Positions 34,077-43,059 of a stretch of 64,000 bases of DNA are shown here, one piece after another. The notes beneath the pieces were generated by a model that did not search any database, was not told the origin of the DNA, and saw nothing but the letters and a program-made list of their open reading frames with translations. The stretch is taken from contig DASSPH010000047.1 in NCBI GenBank assembly GCA_035699745.1, forward strand, positions 103,497-167,496, written 5' to 3'. Each line of letters starts with the position of its first letter. Position 1 is the first letter of the stretch. The DNA comes from Vicinamibacterales bacterium (GTDB lineage Bacteria > Acidobacteriota > Vicinamibacteria > Vicinamibacterales > 2-12-FULL-66-21). A program made the position numbers and the translations under genes.

Positions 34077-34697
34077 ATGTCGAAGTTGATCGGTCTGCTC
34101 GCGGGTGTCCTGATCGCGACGGCTCCGGCTGTGGCGCGCGCGCAGAGCGGCGTCCCGGAGCCGCAGCGGGCGCGCGACGCGCACACGGGCACGGCCACGT
34201 CCTTTTCGGAGCTGGCGAAACTCCTCGAACCCGGGGCTGTCATCCGCGTCACGGACGCGAGCGGCCGCCGCACCACCGGCAGACTCGGTCAGTTGTCCGC
34301 CTCGTCCCTGGAGCTTCTGGGGACCCGCGGGGCCGGCACCGGCGGCAGCGGAACCGGCCAGGCGCGAATCTTCCCGGAAGCGGATGTCCGATCGATCGAA
34401 GTCAGGAGGCGGGACTCGCTGGTGAACGGCACGCTGATCGGGCTCGTCGCGGGTGGAGTGGGCGGCGCAGTCGGCGGAGCCGCCGTCTGCGGCAGCTACA
34501 GCTGCAACGCGGCGCGCGTGGCCGCCGCCTCCGGCGCGCTGTTCGGCGGGATCGGTGCGGGCGTGGGAGTGCTCACCGACCTGGCAATCACGGGCCGCAC
34601 CCGCGTCTACGCGTCCGGCCAGCGCTCGCCGGATGTTCGGGTCGCTCCGGTGCTGTCCATGGGGGGCGCCGGCGCCATCGTCTCGCTGCGATTCTGA
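34077..34697 (+). CDS. Secreted glycine-zipper-like protein, 206 aa
   Basis: A signal peptide (MSKLIGLLAGVLIATAPAVARAQS) precedes a small SH3-like or Sm-like domain (LEPGAVIRVTDASGRRTTGRLG, ARIFPEADVRSIEVRRRDSL). A strongly Gly/Ala-rich segment that looks like a glycine zipper follows (LIGLVAGGVGGAVGGAAVC and GALFGGIGAGVGVLTD). The same layout occurs in the protein at 42324-42896, so the two are distant paralogs. It may be an envelope-associated protein; the function is unknown. ATG 34077 follows GGAAGG; ATG 34026 also follows a good site but would hide the signal peptide. Confidence 0.65.
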   Translation: MSKLIGLLAGVLIATAPAVARAQSGVPEPQRARDAHTGTATSFSELAKLLEPGAVIRVTDASGRRTTGRLGQLSASSLELLGTRGAGTGGSGTGQARIFPEADVRSIEVRRRDSLVNGTLIGLVAGGVGGAVGGAAVCGSYSCNAARVAAASGALFGGIGAGVGVLTDLAITGRTRVYASGQRSPDVRVAPVLSMGGAGAIVSLRF

Positions 34698-34782
34698 AGC
34701 GCCCGGACCGCCGTGCCGGGCTGGTTTGCGTGCCACCCTGCGCCGTAGTAACGTCGCGCACAACGCGGCAGGGGAGAAGACC

Positions 34783-36213
34783 ATGAGCACACGCCAGCGC
34801 CGGATCACGCGTCGCGAGTTCGTCGGCACGACTCTGGCGGCCGGAGTTTTCGCGGGCGCTCCTGCACTGCTGCGGGGCCGCGGTCTCAACGACAAGCTGG
34901 ACATCGCCTTCATCGCCTGTGGCGGCCGCGCCACTGCCAGCCTCAACGAGCTCACCATCGCCCCGGACCGCCCGCCGCAAGGCCCCGGCGCCGCGCCGGC
35001 GGCACCACATCCCGACGAGAACGTCGTCGTCCTCTGCGACGTGAACCAGCACGCCCTCGACGCCGCGGCAACACGGTATCCGCGGGCGAGGAGGTTCACG
35101 GATTTGCGAAAGGTCTTCGACAGGCCGAACGCCTTCGACGCCGTCGTGGTCTCGACCGCCGAGCACACCCACGCGTTCGCGACGTACCTGGCGCTGATCC
35201 ATGGCAAGCACGTGTACTGCGAGAAGCCGCTCACCTACAACATCTGGGAAGCGCGGCTGATTCGCGAGCTCGCGGCGAAATATCCGAGGCTGTCGACGCA
35301 GATGGGGAACCAGGGGCATGCGTCGCCGATGCGGCGCCGGATCAAGGAGATCCTGAACACCGGCGTCATCGGGCCGGTGCGCGAGGTGCACGTCTGGGCC
35401 GAGCGGGCGTGGGGCCTGCAGGACGCGGCCTCCGCCGAGAAGTTCGACAAGCCGCACGGGTTCTACAACGGCGTGCAGATCGTCGATCGCTTCAAGGAGA
35501 CGATGCCGATCCCGCCGCACCATCACTGGGATCTGTGGCTGGGTCCCGCGCCGGCGCGGCCGTTCCACGAGACCTACTTCCCGGGGCCGCGATGGTACCG
35601 CTGGTGGGACGTCGGCAACGGGACGATGAGCGATCTCGGCAGCCATGACAATGACGTCCCCTATACGGTGCTCGACATCAGGCAGCCGCTGACGATCGAA
35701 GCCTCCTCGCCGAACGGGCCCGCGCACAGGGAACTGGCGCCCGCGACGATGACGGTGGTCTACGAGTTTCCCGCGTCGCCGTCGGGCGCGCCGCCGGTGA
35801 AGCTGGTCTGGCACCAGGGGAACAGCAAGCCGCCGGGCTGGGTGCCGGAATGGGGCGGACGCTCGCAGCTGTTCATCGGCGACAACGGAATGCTGCTCGG
35901 CAACGGAAAGCTGCTGCCGGAGGAGAAATTCAAGGACTTCGAGACGCCGCCCGAAACGCTGCCGCGCTCGCCGGGTCACTGGATCGAGTGGGTGAACTAC
36001 GCGAAGGGCGCCGGTCCGGTCCCGGGCTCCAACTTCCAGTATTCCGGCTGGACCACCGAAGCGAACCATCTCGGGAACGTCGCGTACCGGACGGGCAAGA
36101 AGATCGAGTGGGACTACAGGAACCTCCGGGCCAGCAACGCTCCCGAGGCGGCGCCGTTCATCAAGCGGCCGGAGTACCGCAAGGGCTGGAACGGCATCCT
36201 GAGACGCACATGA
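34783..36213 (+). CDS. Tat-exported Gfo/Idh/MocA family oxidoreductase
   Basis: The 476-aa protein has a twin-arginine leader (RRITRREFVGTTLAAG). An NAD(P)-binding Rossmann fold opens with KLDIAFIACGGRA, and the family EKP motif is at 147-149 (YCEKPLTYN). The C-terminal catalytic domain has DLGSHDNDV. Acidobacterial members are exported in folded form with bound cofactor and act on sugars or glycosides. The start ATG 34783 follows GGGGAG. It is the first gene of a three-gene overlap-coupled operon with a TIM-barrel protein (ATGA overlap at 36210-36213) and a sulfatase, so a role in carbohydrate processing is likely. Confidence 0.9.
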   Translation: MSTRQRRITRREFVGTTLAAGVFAGAPALLRGRGLNDKLDIAFIACGGRATASLNELTIAPDRPPQGPGAAPAAPHPDENVVVLCDVNQHALDAAATRYPRARRFTDLRKVFDRPNAFDAVVVSTAEHTHAFATYLALIHGKHVYCEKPLTYNIWEARLIRELAAKYPRLSTQMGNQGHASPMRRRIKEILNTGVIGPVREVHVWAERAWGLQDAASAEKFDKPHGFYNGVQIVDRFKETMPIPPHHHWDLWLGPAPARPFHETYFPGPRWYRWWDVGNGTMSDLGSHDNDVPYTVLDIRQPLTIEASSPNGPAHRELAPATMTVVYEFPASPSGAPPVKLVWHQGNSKPPGWVPEWGGRSQLFIGDNGMLLGNGKLLPEEKFKDFETPPETLPRSPGHWIEWVNYAKGAGPVPGSNFQYSGWTTEANHLGNVAYRTGKKIEWDYRNLRASNAPEAAPFIKRPEYRKGWNGILRRT

Positions 36214-37094
36214 CCCGCCGCGAATTCGTCACGCGAGCGCTCGCCGCGTCCGCGATGATGCCCGCGATCGCGCGGGCACACACCACCAACCCGATCCCGG
36301 TGCGCGTCGGCATGACCGACTGGAACCTCGGCCAGCGCGGCGACATCACGAAGATCGCGCTGGCGCGCGAGATTGGCCTCGACGGCATCCAGGTCAGCGT
36401 GCAGTACCCGACCGACGGGAAGACGCCAACGCTGCGCGATGCGAAGACGCAGGCGGATTTCAAGCGCGCGGCGCTCGACAACGGCATTCAGATCTGCTCG
36501 CTCGCCATCGGCAACCCGGGGAAGGCACGGCTGCCGATGCACACCAATCCCGCCTTCGCCATCCTGCTCGTCGAGGCGGTCGAGATCGCCCACAATCTCG
36601 GCACCAACAACATCCTGCTGCCGATCCTCGGGGACAGCCACATCGACGTGACGAATCAGGCACAGGTCGAGGGATTCGTCGTGATGATGAAGGAGGTCGC
36701 ACGCTACGCCGAGAAGTACGGCGTGGTCGTGGCGCTCGAGGACTGGATCTCGGCCGAGGACAACATCAGGATCGTGGATGCGATCGGATCCGAGTATGTC
36801 GGCGTCTACTACGACTGCCACAACATCGTGCCGCGCGTGAAGGACATCTACGCCGAGCCGAAGCTGCTCGGGAAGCGCATCCACCAGATTCACGTGAAGA
36901 ATGCCAACATGCTGCTGTCCGAGCCTGGCGGCCGGGTCGACTGGCCGCGGATGGCGCAGGAGTTCCACGACATCGGCTACCGCGGGTGGTACGTCCTCGA
37001 AACCGGTTCGCCCTCGAAGGACATCGTCGCCGACACGCGCGCCAACATCGAATACGTGAAGAAGACGTTCCGCATGCCGGCGAGTCCCGCGTGA
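36210..37094 (+). CDS. Tat-exported xylose-isomerase-like TIM-barrel (sugar phosphate isomerase/epimerase) protein
   Basis: The 294-aa AP_endonuc_2-type barrel has the leader TRREFVTRALAAS. The metal-site glutamate is visible in VVALEDWISAEDN, with YYDCHNIV, RIHQIHVKN and YVLETGS at the other expected positions. It is therefore a candidate sugar isomerase, epimerase or dehydratase. The start codon overlaps the Gfo stop by 4 bp, and its own stop overlaps the GTG of the sulfatase (37091-37094), which means obligate co-translation. Substrates are inferred only from the neighbours. Confidence 0.9.
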   Translation: MTRREFVTRALAASAMMPAIARAHTTNPIPVRVGMTDWNLGQRGDITKIALAREIGLDGIQVSVQYPTDGKTPTLRDAKTQADFKRAALDNGIQICSLAIGNPGKARLPMHTNPAFAILLVEAVEIAHNLGTNNILLPILGDSHIDVTNQAQVEGFVVMMKEVARYAEKYGVVVALEDWISAEDNIRIVDAIGSEYVGVYYDCHNIVPRVKDIYAEPKLLGKRIHQIHVKNANMLLSEPGGRVDWPRMAQEFHDIGYRGWYVLETGSPSKDIVADTRANIEYVKKTFRMPASPA

Positions 37095-38545
37095 TCGGGA
37101 TCCTGCGGCTGGCGGCACTGACGGCTGTCGTGAGCGCCCTGGCGGGCGCGGCGGCGAGTCACACGGACGGCCGCGAGCAGCCGCGCGGCGCCGCGCCCAG
37201 GCCGCCGAACGTCGTCATCGTGTTCGCCGACGACCTTGGCTACGCCGACATCAACAGCTTCAGTCCGGCTGATCGAAAGACCCGTCCGCGGACGCCGAAC
37301 CTCGATCGCATGGCGGCCGAAGGGACGCGACTCACGAGCTTCTACGTCGCGCAGGCCGTGTGTTCGGCATCGCGCGCGGCTCTCCTCACCGGTGCCTACT
37401 CGAACCGGGTCGGCATCACCGGCGCGCTCAATCACACCGCGGCGCACGGAATCAATGCCGAAGAGCTCACCATTGCCGAGATCCTGAAGCAGCGCGGGTA
37501 TGCAACGGCGATCTTCGGCAAATGGCATCTGGGGCACGAACCGCCGTTCCTGCCGGGGCGTCATGGCTTCGACGAGTACCTGGGACTGCCGTACTCGAAC
37601 GACATGTGGCCGCGGCACCCGCAGCAGAAGAACTTCTATCCCGAACTGCCGCTGATCGAAGACGATCGGGTCGTCAGGCTCGATCCGGACCAGTCGGAGC
37701 TCACGACGTTGTTCACCCGCCGGGCGGTTCGATTCATCCAGCGCCACAAGGAGACGCCGTTCTTTCTCTACCTGGCGCATCCGATGCCGCACGTGCCGCT
37801 CTTCGTCTCCGGCAAGCACCGGGGACGGAGCGGTCACGGGTTGTACGGCGACGTCATCACCGAGATCGACTGGTCCGTCGGTCAGGTGCTCGATGCGATC
37901 GAGGATGCGAAGCTCGATCGGCAGACGCTCGTCATCTTCACGTCCGACAATGGTCCGTGGCTGTCGTATGGCGATCATGCCGGTTCAGCGGCGCCCTTCC
38001 GTGAAGGCAAGGGCACGACGTTCGAGGGCGGCGTGCGGGTGCCGTTCGTCGCGCGCTGGCCCGGCCGAGTAGCGAAAGGCCAGGTGCGGGATCAGCCGGC
38101 CATGACGATCGACCTGCTGCCGACGATCGCGGCGCTCGCGGGGGCGCATGCGCCAGCCGATCGCATCATCGACGGACGCGATATCTGGCCGATCCTGGCG
38201 AACCACCGCGACGCCGCCTCACCTCACGACGCGCTGTACTTCTACTGGGGCACGGAGCTGCACGCCGTCAGGAGCGGGCGTTGGAAGCTGCACCTGCCGC
38301 ACCCGTATCAGTCGCTCGCGGCGGCCGGCGCGGGCGGCCTGCCGGGGCGCTACGTGAGAAAGGACCTGGAGCTGTCGCTGTTCGATCTCGAGCAGGATGC
38401 CGGCGAGACCACGAATGTCGCCGCCAGTCAGCCGGAGGTCGTCAGCCGCCTGATGGCGTATGCCGAGCGGGCGCGCGACGACCTCGGCGACTCGCTCACC
38501 AAACGCACGGGAAGGAACGTCAGGCCGCCCGGGCGCCTTCGGTAA
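37091..38545 (+). CDS. Secreted type I sulfatase (arylsulfatase-like)
   Basis: A 484-aa enzyme with a signal peptide (GILRLAALTAVVSALAGAAA) and the alkaline-phosphatase-like fold. The metal site ADDLGYAD (Asp47, Asp48) and the sulfatase signature CSASRAALLTG, with Cys91 expected to become formylglycine, are intact. KWHLGH, PFFLYLAHPMPHVP and TSDNGPW supply further metal or substrate residues. It should remove sulfate from carbohydrates or glycolipids in the periplasm. A formylglycine-generating enzyme would be needed and is not in the window. GTG 37091 overlaps the upstream stop, so it is the last gene of the Gfo/TIM/sulfatase operon. Confidence 0.92.
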   Translation: MIGILRLAALTAVVSALAGAAASHTDGREQPRGAAPRPPNVVIVFADDLGYADINSFSPADRKTRPRTPNLDRMAAEGTRLTSFYVAQAVCSASRAALLTGAYSNRVGITGALNHTAAHGINAEELTIAEILKQRGYATAIFGKWHLGHEPPFLPGRHGFDEYLGLPYSNDMWPRHPQQKNFYPELPLIEDDRVVRLDPDQSELTTLFTRRAVRFIQRHKETPFFLYLAHPMPHVPLFVSGKHRGRSGHGLYGDVITEIDWSVGQVLDAIEDAKLDRQTLVIFTSDNGPWLSYGDHAGSAAPFREGKGTTFEGGVRVPFVARWPGRVAKGQVRDQPAMTIDLLPTIAALAGAHAPADRIIDGRDIWPILANHRDAASPHDALYFYWGTELHAVRSGRWKLHLPHPYQSLAAAGAGGLPGRYVRKDLELSLFDLEQDAGETTNVAASQPEVVSRLMAYAERARDDLGDSLTKRTGRNVRPPGRLR

Positions 38546-38584
38546 CCGCCGCGCCAGACGACGGGCACGCGGCCAACGGTCGCA

Positions 38585-39379
38585 TCACTGCGGCACGGCC
38601 GCGACCACACCGGAGCCGTCCGCGGCATTGACGACGATCGGATCCTCCACAATCTCGGCCCTGATCTCCCCGTTCCTCAACTCGGCGTGTCTGACGTGCT
38701 CTGCCACGATGCTGTAAAGCCGATGGTGATGGTGGTAGCGCGTCACCAGGAACACTGGAAGCGCGCCGGCCGCGATCAGCACATGAATCCACCACACGCC
38801 GGCGAAGCCGAGGTTCTGGCGCGCGGTAACGACGCGATCCGCCAGGCCGGGGGCAAACGCGAACACGCCAGACGGCAGCGCGAGGACGAGCGCGAGCAGC
38901 GGCATGAGGACCACCAGCCCTCGCGCGGCTTTGGAGGTGTTCAGCCAGAACTTGATCTCCTGGTCCCACAGTCTCGTCGGTTTCACGAGACGCTCGCAGT
39001 AGCGATACAGCGTCGACCGGCCGCCTGCCGTGATTTTGTTCTTCGCCGCCGCGTCGCGATAGTCCGTCACGCGCGCCTGCCCGAAGATGGCGCGCGCCGC
39101 CTCGTCCCGCAGTCGATCCAGTTCCGTCTGGAAGCGCGCAATCGGCGCCAGCGTGTTGCGGCTGCGCTCCGGGCCGAACAGCGAATCGTACAAAGGTCCG
39201 TCCAGCCGGCCGCCGAGGCGGTAGACGCCCCAGCACGCCCCGAGAATCACCACGCTATCCAGGATGGCGTCGACCTCGCCGAACGCCCGCCCGTAGAGCG
39301 TGGAGACGGCAATCATGAGCCAGGCGAACCCCGGCAGCTTCTTCAGCTCGTCCGTGAGTGCCTTGAGGAGTTGGTCCAT
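38585..39379 (-). CDS. Membrane protein of unknown function, 264 aa
   Basis: Hydrophobic segments at about 18-28, 42-58, 150-172 and 190-212 frame a cytosolic helical stretch (ARFQTELDRLRDEAARAIFGQ). A His cluster RYHHHHRLY lies near residue 220, and the tail is acidic. No family was recognised. ATG 39379 is preceded by GGGGGAGACC. It converges with the sulfatase operon (39-bp gap) and lies 70 bp downstream of the DUF6807 gene. Confidence 0.65.
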   Translation of the reverse strand: MDQLLKALTDELKKLPGFAWLMIAVSTLYGRAFGEVDAILDSVVILGACWGVYRLGGRLDGPLYDSLFGPERSRNTLAPIARFQTELDRLRDEAARAIFGQARVTDYRDAAAKNKITAGGRSTLYRYCERLVKPTRLWDQEIKFWLNTSKAARGLVVLMPLLALVLALPSGVFAFAPGLADRVVTARQNLGFAGVWWIHVLIAAGALPVFLVTRYHHHHRLYSIVAEHVRHAELRNGEIRAEIVEDPIVVNAADGSGVVAAVPQ

Positions 39380-39449
39380 GGTCTCCCCCTATGCGATGTG
39401 CGAGGCAGTATAGGGATCGCGCCGCGCCATCGCAAAGCTGGTGACGCGA

Positions 39450-40454
39450 CTACCGGCTCGAAGCCGTGCCCCCGGCGAACTCCCTGTAAAGCTCCGCGAG
39501 CCTCGCTGGGGACAGCCCGGGGTGGATGACGAGGCGGTAGCGGAAGCGGACGTGTTGCCCTCGCTCGACCGTCAGGCTCCCGTCCTGCGTCTTGTCGTTG
39601 AGAAAGTCGCTCACCCCGAACGGATTGATCGAGTGAAGCCCGTAGCCGCGTGAGTGCCAGTAGGTGGGATGCCGGGGATTGCCCGGATGATCCATCATCA
39701 CCACGCCGACCCGTTCTCCGTCGATGGCTCCGGAATAGTCGACCCATTCCGACCGCTTGCCCCAGACGCCGGCTTCCCCCTCGCCGCCCTGCGCGTTCCG
39801 CAGCCTGCCGGTTCTCGCAGGCTCGCCCGGCTTCGGCTTCGCCGGCGGCTCCTCGAGCACGGTCGCCATGCGCATCGCGAAGCTGCCTTCCTTGGTGTCG
39901 CGAAAGACAACCGTATCGATCGCCGCGAAATCGAAATCGAAGTCGATGATGCGCAGCTCGGGGTGCGCGTAGAAGGTCGTCCGCCGCGTTTCCTTCATCA
40001 GCGGGGCGCCGTCGGGTTTCAGCCAGGTCAGCACGACGTCGGCCGAGCCCGACGATTTGCCGCTCTTCACCGCCGCCACCTTGTCGAGCACGATCCGGCC
40101 GAAGTTGCTGCTGTCGGGCGGCTGCGGATTCGCGACGTTCTGAACCGCCCAATAGTTGTAGCCGTTCACGTTGCCGTGTCCGTAGAAGAGGCCGGCATGG
40201 TGCGGATGATCGGTCGTCTCACCGGGCAGCTGCCCGGCGGGAAAGGAGCGGTTGACGATCTTCCCGGAGGCGGAACGCAGGGGATGGAGATACGGCCGGT
40301 TCAGATGCTCGCCGCCGACGTGGAAGACCGTGAACGGCTTGCCATCGATCGCGACGGCGATCTGGTCCGGCTTCTGTGTGAGCGTCACCTGCGCCGACGC
40401 CTGGTGGGCGGTGCCGAGCACGAGAACGATGAAGAGTGACGTCGCGTTGCGCAT
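39450..40454 (-). CDS. DUF6807 (PmoA-like) secreted protein, 334 aa
   Basis: A signal peptide (TSLFIVLVLGTAHQASAQ) is followed by the DUF6807/PmoA-like domain: YLHPLRSASG, then TTDHPHHAGLFYGHGNVNG, the conserved His-rich core at about 80-100, and PTYWHSRGYGLHSINPFGVSDF near the end. Family members occur beside glycoside-processing genes and PVC-type propeller proteins; a catalytic role is not established. Position and leader suggest the periplasm. The same domain is fused into the 1279-aa protein at 47263-51102. SelO is the next gene upstream (46-bp gap). Confidence 0.8.
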   Translation of the reverse strand: MRNATSLFIVLVLGTAHQASAQVTLTQKPDQIAVAIDGKPFTVFHVGGEHLNRPYLHPLRSASGKIVNRSFPAGQLPGETTDHPHHAGLFYGHGNVNGYNYWAVQNVANPQPPDSSNFGRIVLDKVAAVKSGKSSGSADVVLTWLKPDGAPLMKETRRTTFYAHPELRIIDFDFDFAAIDTVVFRDTKEGSFAMRMATVLEEPPAKPKPGEPARTGRLRNAQGGEGEAGVWGKRSEWVDYSGAIDGERVGVVMMDHPGNPRHPTYWHSRGYGLHSINPFGVSDFLNDKTQDGSLTVERGQHVRFRYRLVIHPGLSPARLAELYREFAGGTASSR

Positions 40455-40500
40455 GCTGTCCTCCTGCCGCCGGGGTACGCGCCGGCCTTTGTCTCAGGCT

Positions 40501-41949
40501 CTACGTGCCGCAGAAGGTGCGGTAATGCCGCCCGTCCTTCCCCGGCTGGGTGAACATCGGCAGGTCGCGATCATAATCGTACGGCCTGGCGAGCACATCG
40601 AGCAGCCGTTCCATCACGCCATGGTCGTGTTCGCCGACGGCCGCGGCCAGCGCCTCTTCGACCAGATGGTTGCGCGGAATGAACGCCGGGTTGTTCCGCT
40701 GCATCAGGGCTTCACTCGCCGCGGCCGCCTGCGGTTGGCGCGACCGGCGGCGTTCGAGGCGGGCATACCACGCGGCGAAGCCGGCATCTTCCGACGCCAG
40801 AGCCGCCGCGGTCGCCGCGCGGCTGATCGAGCGAAACACGTTGGTGAAGTCGGCTTCCTGCCGCCGCATCCACGCGAGCAGGTCCTCCACCAGGACGCTG
40901 TCCTCCGGGTCGGGAGCGAACAGACCCAGTTTCGATCGCATTCCGTCGAGCCAGTACTGCTCGTAGAGCTCCGGAAAGCGGTCGAGCGACGCCGTCGCGC
41001 GCTCGACGGCGCTCTCGGTCGCCGCGTCGAACAACGGCAGCATGGCCTCGGCGAGGCGGGTCAGGTTCCAGTGTGCGATTGCCGGCTGGTTGCCGTACGC
41101 GTACCGGCCCGCGTGATCGATCGAACTGAACACCGTGCCGGGATCGTACGCGTCCATGAAGGCGCAGGGCCCGTAGTCGATCGTCTCTCCCGAGAGCGCC
41201 ATGTTGTCGGTGTTCATCACGCCGTGGATGAAGCCGACGAGCTGCCATCGAGCGATCAGGCGTGCCTGCGCATCGACGACGGCGTCGAACAGCGCCAGAT
41301 GCGGTTCCGCGGCCTCGGCGAGCTGTGGGTAGTGGCGCGCGCGCGTGTAGTCCGACAGCGCTCGCAGTGCATCGTGATCGCGGTGCGCGGCCGCCCGCTG
41401 CATCGTCCCGACGCGGATGTGGCTCGCCGCCACGCGGGTCAGGATTGCCCCCTCGAGCGGCGCGTCGCGGAAGACAGCCTCTCCGGTGGCAACGACGGCC
41501 AGGCTGCGGGTCGTGGGAATCCCGAGTGCGTCCATCGCTTCGCTGACGATGAACTCGCGCAGCATCGGGCCGAGCGCGGCACGGCCGTCCCCGCCGCGCG
41601 AATACGGTGTCCGTCCCGAACCCTTCAACTGGATGTCGCGCCGATGGCCCGACGGGGCAATCTGCTCGCCGAGCAGGATCGCGCGTCCATCGCCCAGCCC
41701 CGTGAAATGGCCGAACTGATGCCCGGCATAGGCCTGCGCGATCGGCCGCGCCCCGTCGGGCAGCGTGTTGCCCGCGAAGGTCGCGGCGCCGGCGGGACTG
41801 TCGAGCGCCGCGCGATCGAGACCGAGCGCCTCCGCCAACGCACCGTTGAATATGACCAGCCGCGGCGCCGCGACCGGTGTCGGACGCACGTCGGAGAAGA
41901 AGAGCTGCGGCAGCGCCGCGTACGAGTGTTCGAGGCGCCACCCGGCCAT
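40501..41949 (-). CDS. selO: Protein adenylyltransferase SelO (YdiU family)
   Basis: The 482-aa pseudokinase-fold protein matches SelO along its length: QAYAGHQFGHFTGLGDGRAI, QLKGSGRTPYSRGGDGRAALG, REFIVSEAMDALGIPTTRSL, GFIHGVMNTDNMALSGETID, DYGPCAFMDAY and the C-terminal YRTFCGT. SelO transfers AMP to hydroxyl groups of metabolic enzymes and helps oxidative-stress tolerance. The C-terminus ends CGT where selenoproteins have Sec, so it is a Cys form. ATG 41949 aligns with the usual family N-terminus; the frame also opens at GTG 41985. The neighbours are not metabolically related. Confidence 0.93.
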   Translation of the reverse strand: MAGWRLEHSYAALPQLFFSDVRPTPVAAPRLVIFNGALAEALGLDRAALDSPAGAATFAGNTLPDGARPIAQAYAGHQFGHFTGLGDGRAILLGEQIAPSGHRRDIQLKGSGRTPYSRGGDGRAALGPMLREFIVSEAMDALGIPTTRSLAVVATGEAVFRDAPLEGAILTRVAASHIRVGTMQRAAAHRDHDALRALSDYTRARHYPQLAEAAEPHLALFDAVVDAQARLIARWQLVGFIHGVMNTDNMALSGETIDYGPCAFMDAYDPGTVFSSIDHAGRYAYGNQPAIAHWNLTRLAEAMLPLFDAATESAVERATASLDRFPELYEQYWLDGMRSKLGLFAPDPEDSVLVEDLLAWMRRQEADFTNVFRSISRAATAAALASEDAGFAAWYARLERRRSRQPQAAAASEALMQRNNPAFIPRNHLVEEALAAAVGEHDHGVMERLLDVLARPYDYDRDLPMFTQPGKDGRHYRTFCGT

Positions 41950-42043
41950 CTGCCCATGATAGCGGTGGAGCGTTCGCGCGGTCACTGTCAGCCCGTGGTC
42001 CCGATCGTCTCGCTGCCGTGCTCCGTCGGGTCTGGTCGAAGGA

Positions 42044-42312
42044 TCACTTCGCGGCGGCGCCCGACTTCGGAACGCGGTGAAACGCCTTGTGAATGATCTT
42101 CCACTCGCCGCCGAGCTTGGCCGTGTGCACCCACATCATCCGTCCCTCGTCGACGAACATTCCCTCGAGCGGCTCGCCGCTCCCGGTTGCGCGGGCCTTG
42201 AAGTAGTGGTCGGCGATCGCCGTGCGGACCGCTGCGTCTTCTACGGATTTCTGCTGAGCGGAGGCGGCCGGTCGTTGCCCGCGCCGCGGAGCCAGACGGC
42301 AATCATGCCCAT
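42044..42312 (-). pseudogene. Degenerate NTF2/lumazine-binding-like secreted protein gene
   Basis: The readable frame resembles the ends of a Lumazine_bd_2/NTF2-like protein: VRTAIADHYFKARATGSGEP then directly KLGGEWKIIHKAFHRVPK. The roughly 45-residue middle of such proteins is absent, as if deleted in frame. The 5' end is also out of order: a plausible ATG (about 42309, MMGMIAVWLRG) lies in another frame and meets a stop, while the main frame continues ASAQQKSVEDAA, as if a signal peptide had been frameshifted. The gene looks decayed. It lies next to the secreted glycine-rich protein gene. Confidence 0.55.
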
Positions 42313-42323
42313 CATCCGCCTCG

Positions 42324-42896
42324 TCAGCGCCGCCGGTAGACGTCCCGCCAGGCGGTTCCCTCGGGCAGCGTGTGGCCGACGAGGCCGCCTGCCATGATCG
42401 GCCCGCCGAAATACAACATCGCCTCTTCGTGGCAGCTGTCGCGCGTCCGTCCACACCGGCGGAGCCAGATCGACGCGCCGATCGCGCCGCCGATCGCCAT
42501 CCCGATCGACTCGCGGCGCTTCCGGAGCGTCCCCTGCCTGACGGAGAGCCGGACGACGTCGGCGCGGTTCACGCGCTGATCGGCCCCGTCGACGGCGACG
42601 ACGAGGCGCCGATCGTCGGCGGCGCGAAACACGCCGTGCACCGAACGTCCGTTGGCCAGAATCAGCCGCACCTCCGCGCCGGGGAGCAGCGCTCGAGTGG
42701 CTTCAGACCATGCGGCCGTGTCCGCGTCCGCTTGATTCGGGGTCGTGCTCGTGGGCCCGGCCGGATCAATGTCGCCGGCGTGGCGCGCCACCGCCGCGGC
42801 GATCGGTCCCGAGCCGCTTCCGGCAGGCTGTGCGTACGCAGCCCCCGCGAACGCGAACCCACATACGGCGGCGTACCAGGCAGGCACCCGTACCAT
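42324..42896 (-). CDS. Secreted glycine-rich protein, 190 aa (paralog of 34077-34697)
   Basis: A signal peptide (VPAWYAAVCGFAFAGAAYAQ) is followed by a low-complexity linker, an SH3/Sm-like segment (LLPGAEVRLILANGRSVHGVFRA, then VDGADQRVNRADVVRLSVRQG) and a Gly/Ala-rich helix (IGMAIGGAIGASIWLRRCG). Three Cys occur near the end. The order of parts matches the protein at 34077, though identity is low. ATG 42896 is preferred; GTG 42899 is adjacent. The function is unknown. Confidence 0.6.
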   Translation of the reverse strand: MVRVPAWYAAVCGFAFAGAAYAQPAGSGSGPIAAAVARHAGDIDPAGPTSTTPNQADADTAAWSEATRALLPGAEVRLILANGRSVHGVFRAADDRRLVVAVDGADQRVNRADVVRLSVRQGTLRKRRESIGMAIGGAIGASIWLRRCGRTRDSCHEEAMLYFGGPIMAGGLVGHTLPEGTAWRDVYRRR

Positions 42897-43059
42897 CACA
42901 GCCCGAGAGGCGCAGCCGGGCGTCGCAGAGGCTCACCGGTCCCCCGATCTGCGTCTCGCGCAGCCGGGTGCTCATCTCCTGGGTATGATGCGCGAGACGG
43001 GTGATTCGTGACGCCGCGCTCGCCCGACGCGCGGCATCCGTGCCCCGCCGCCCCGATCG

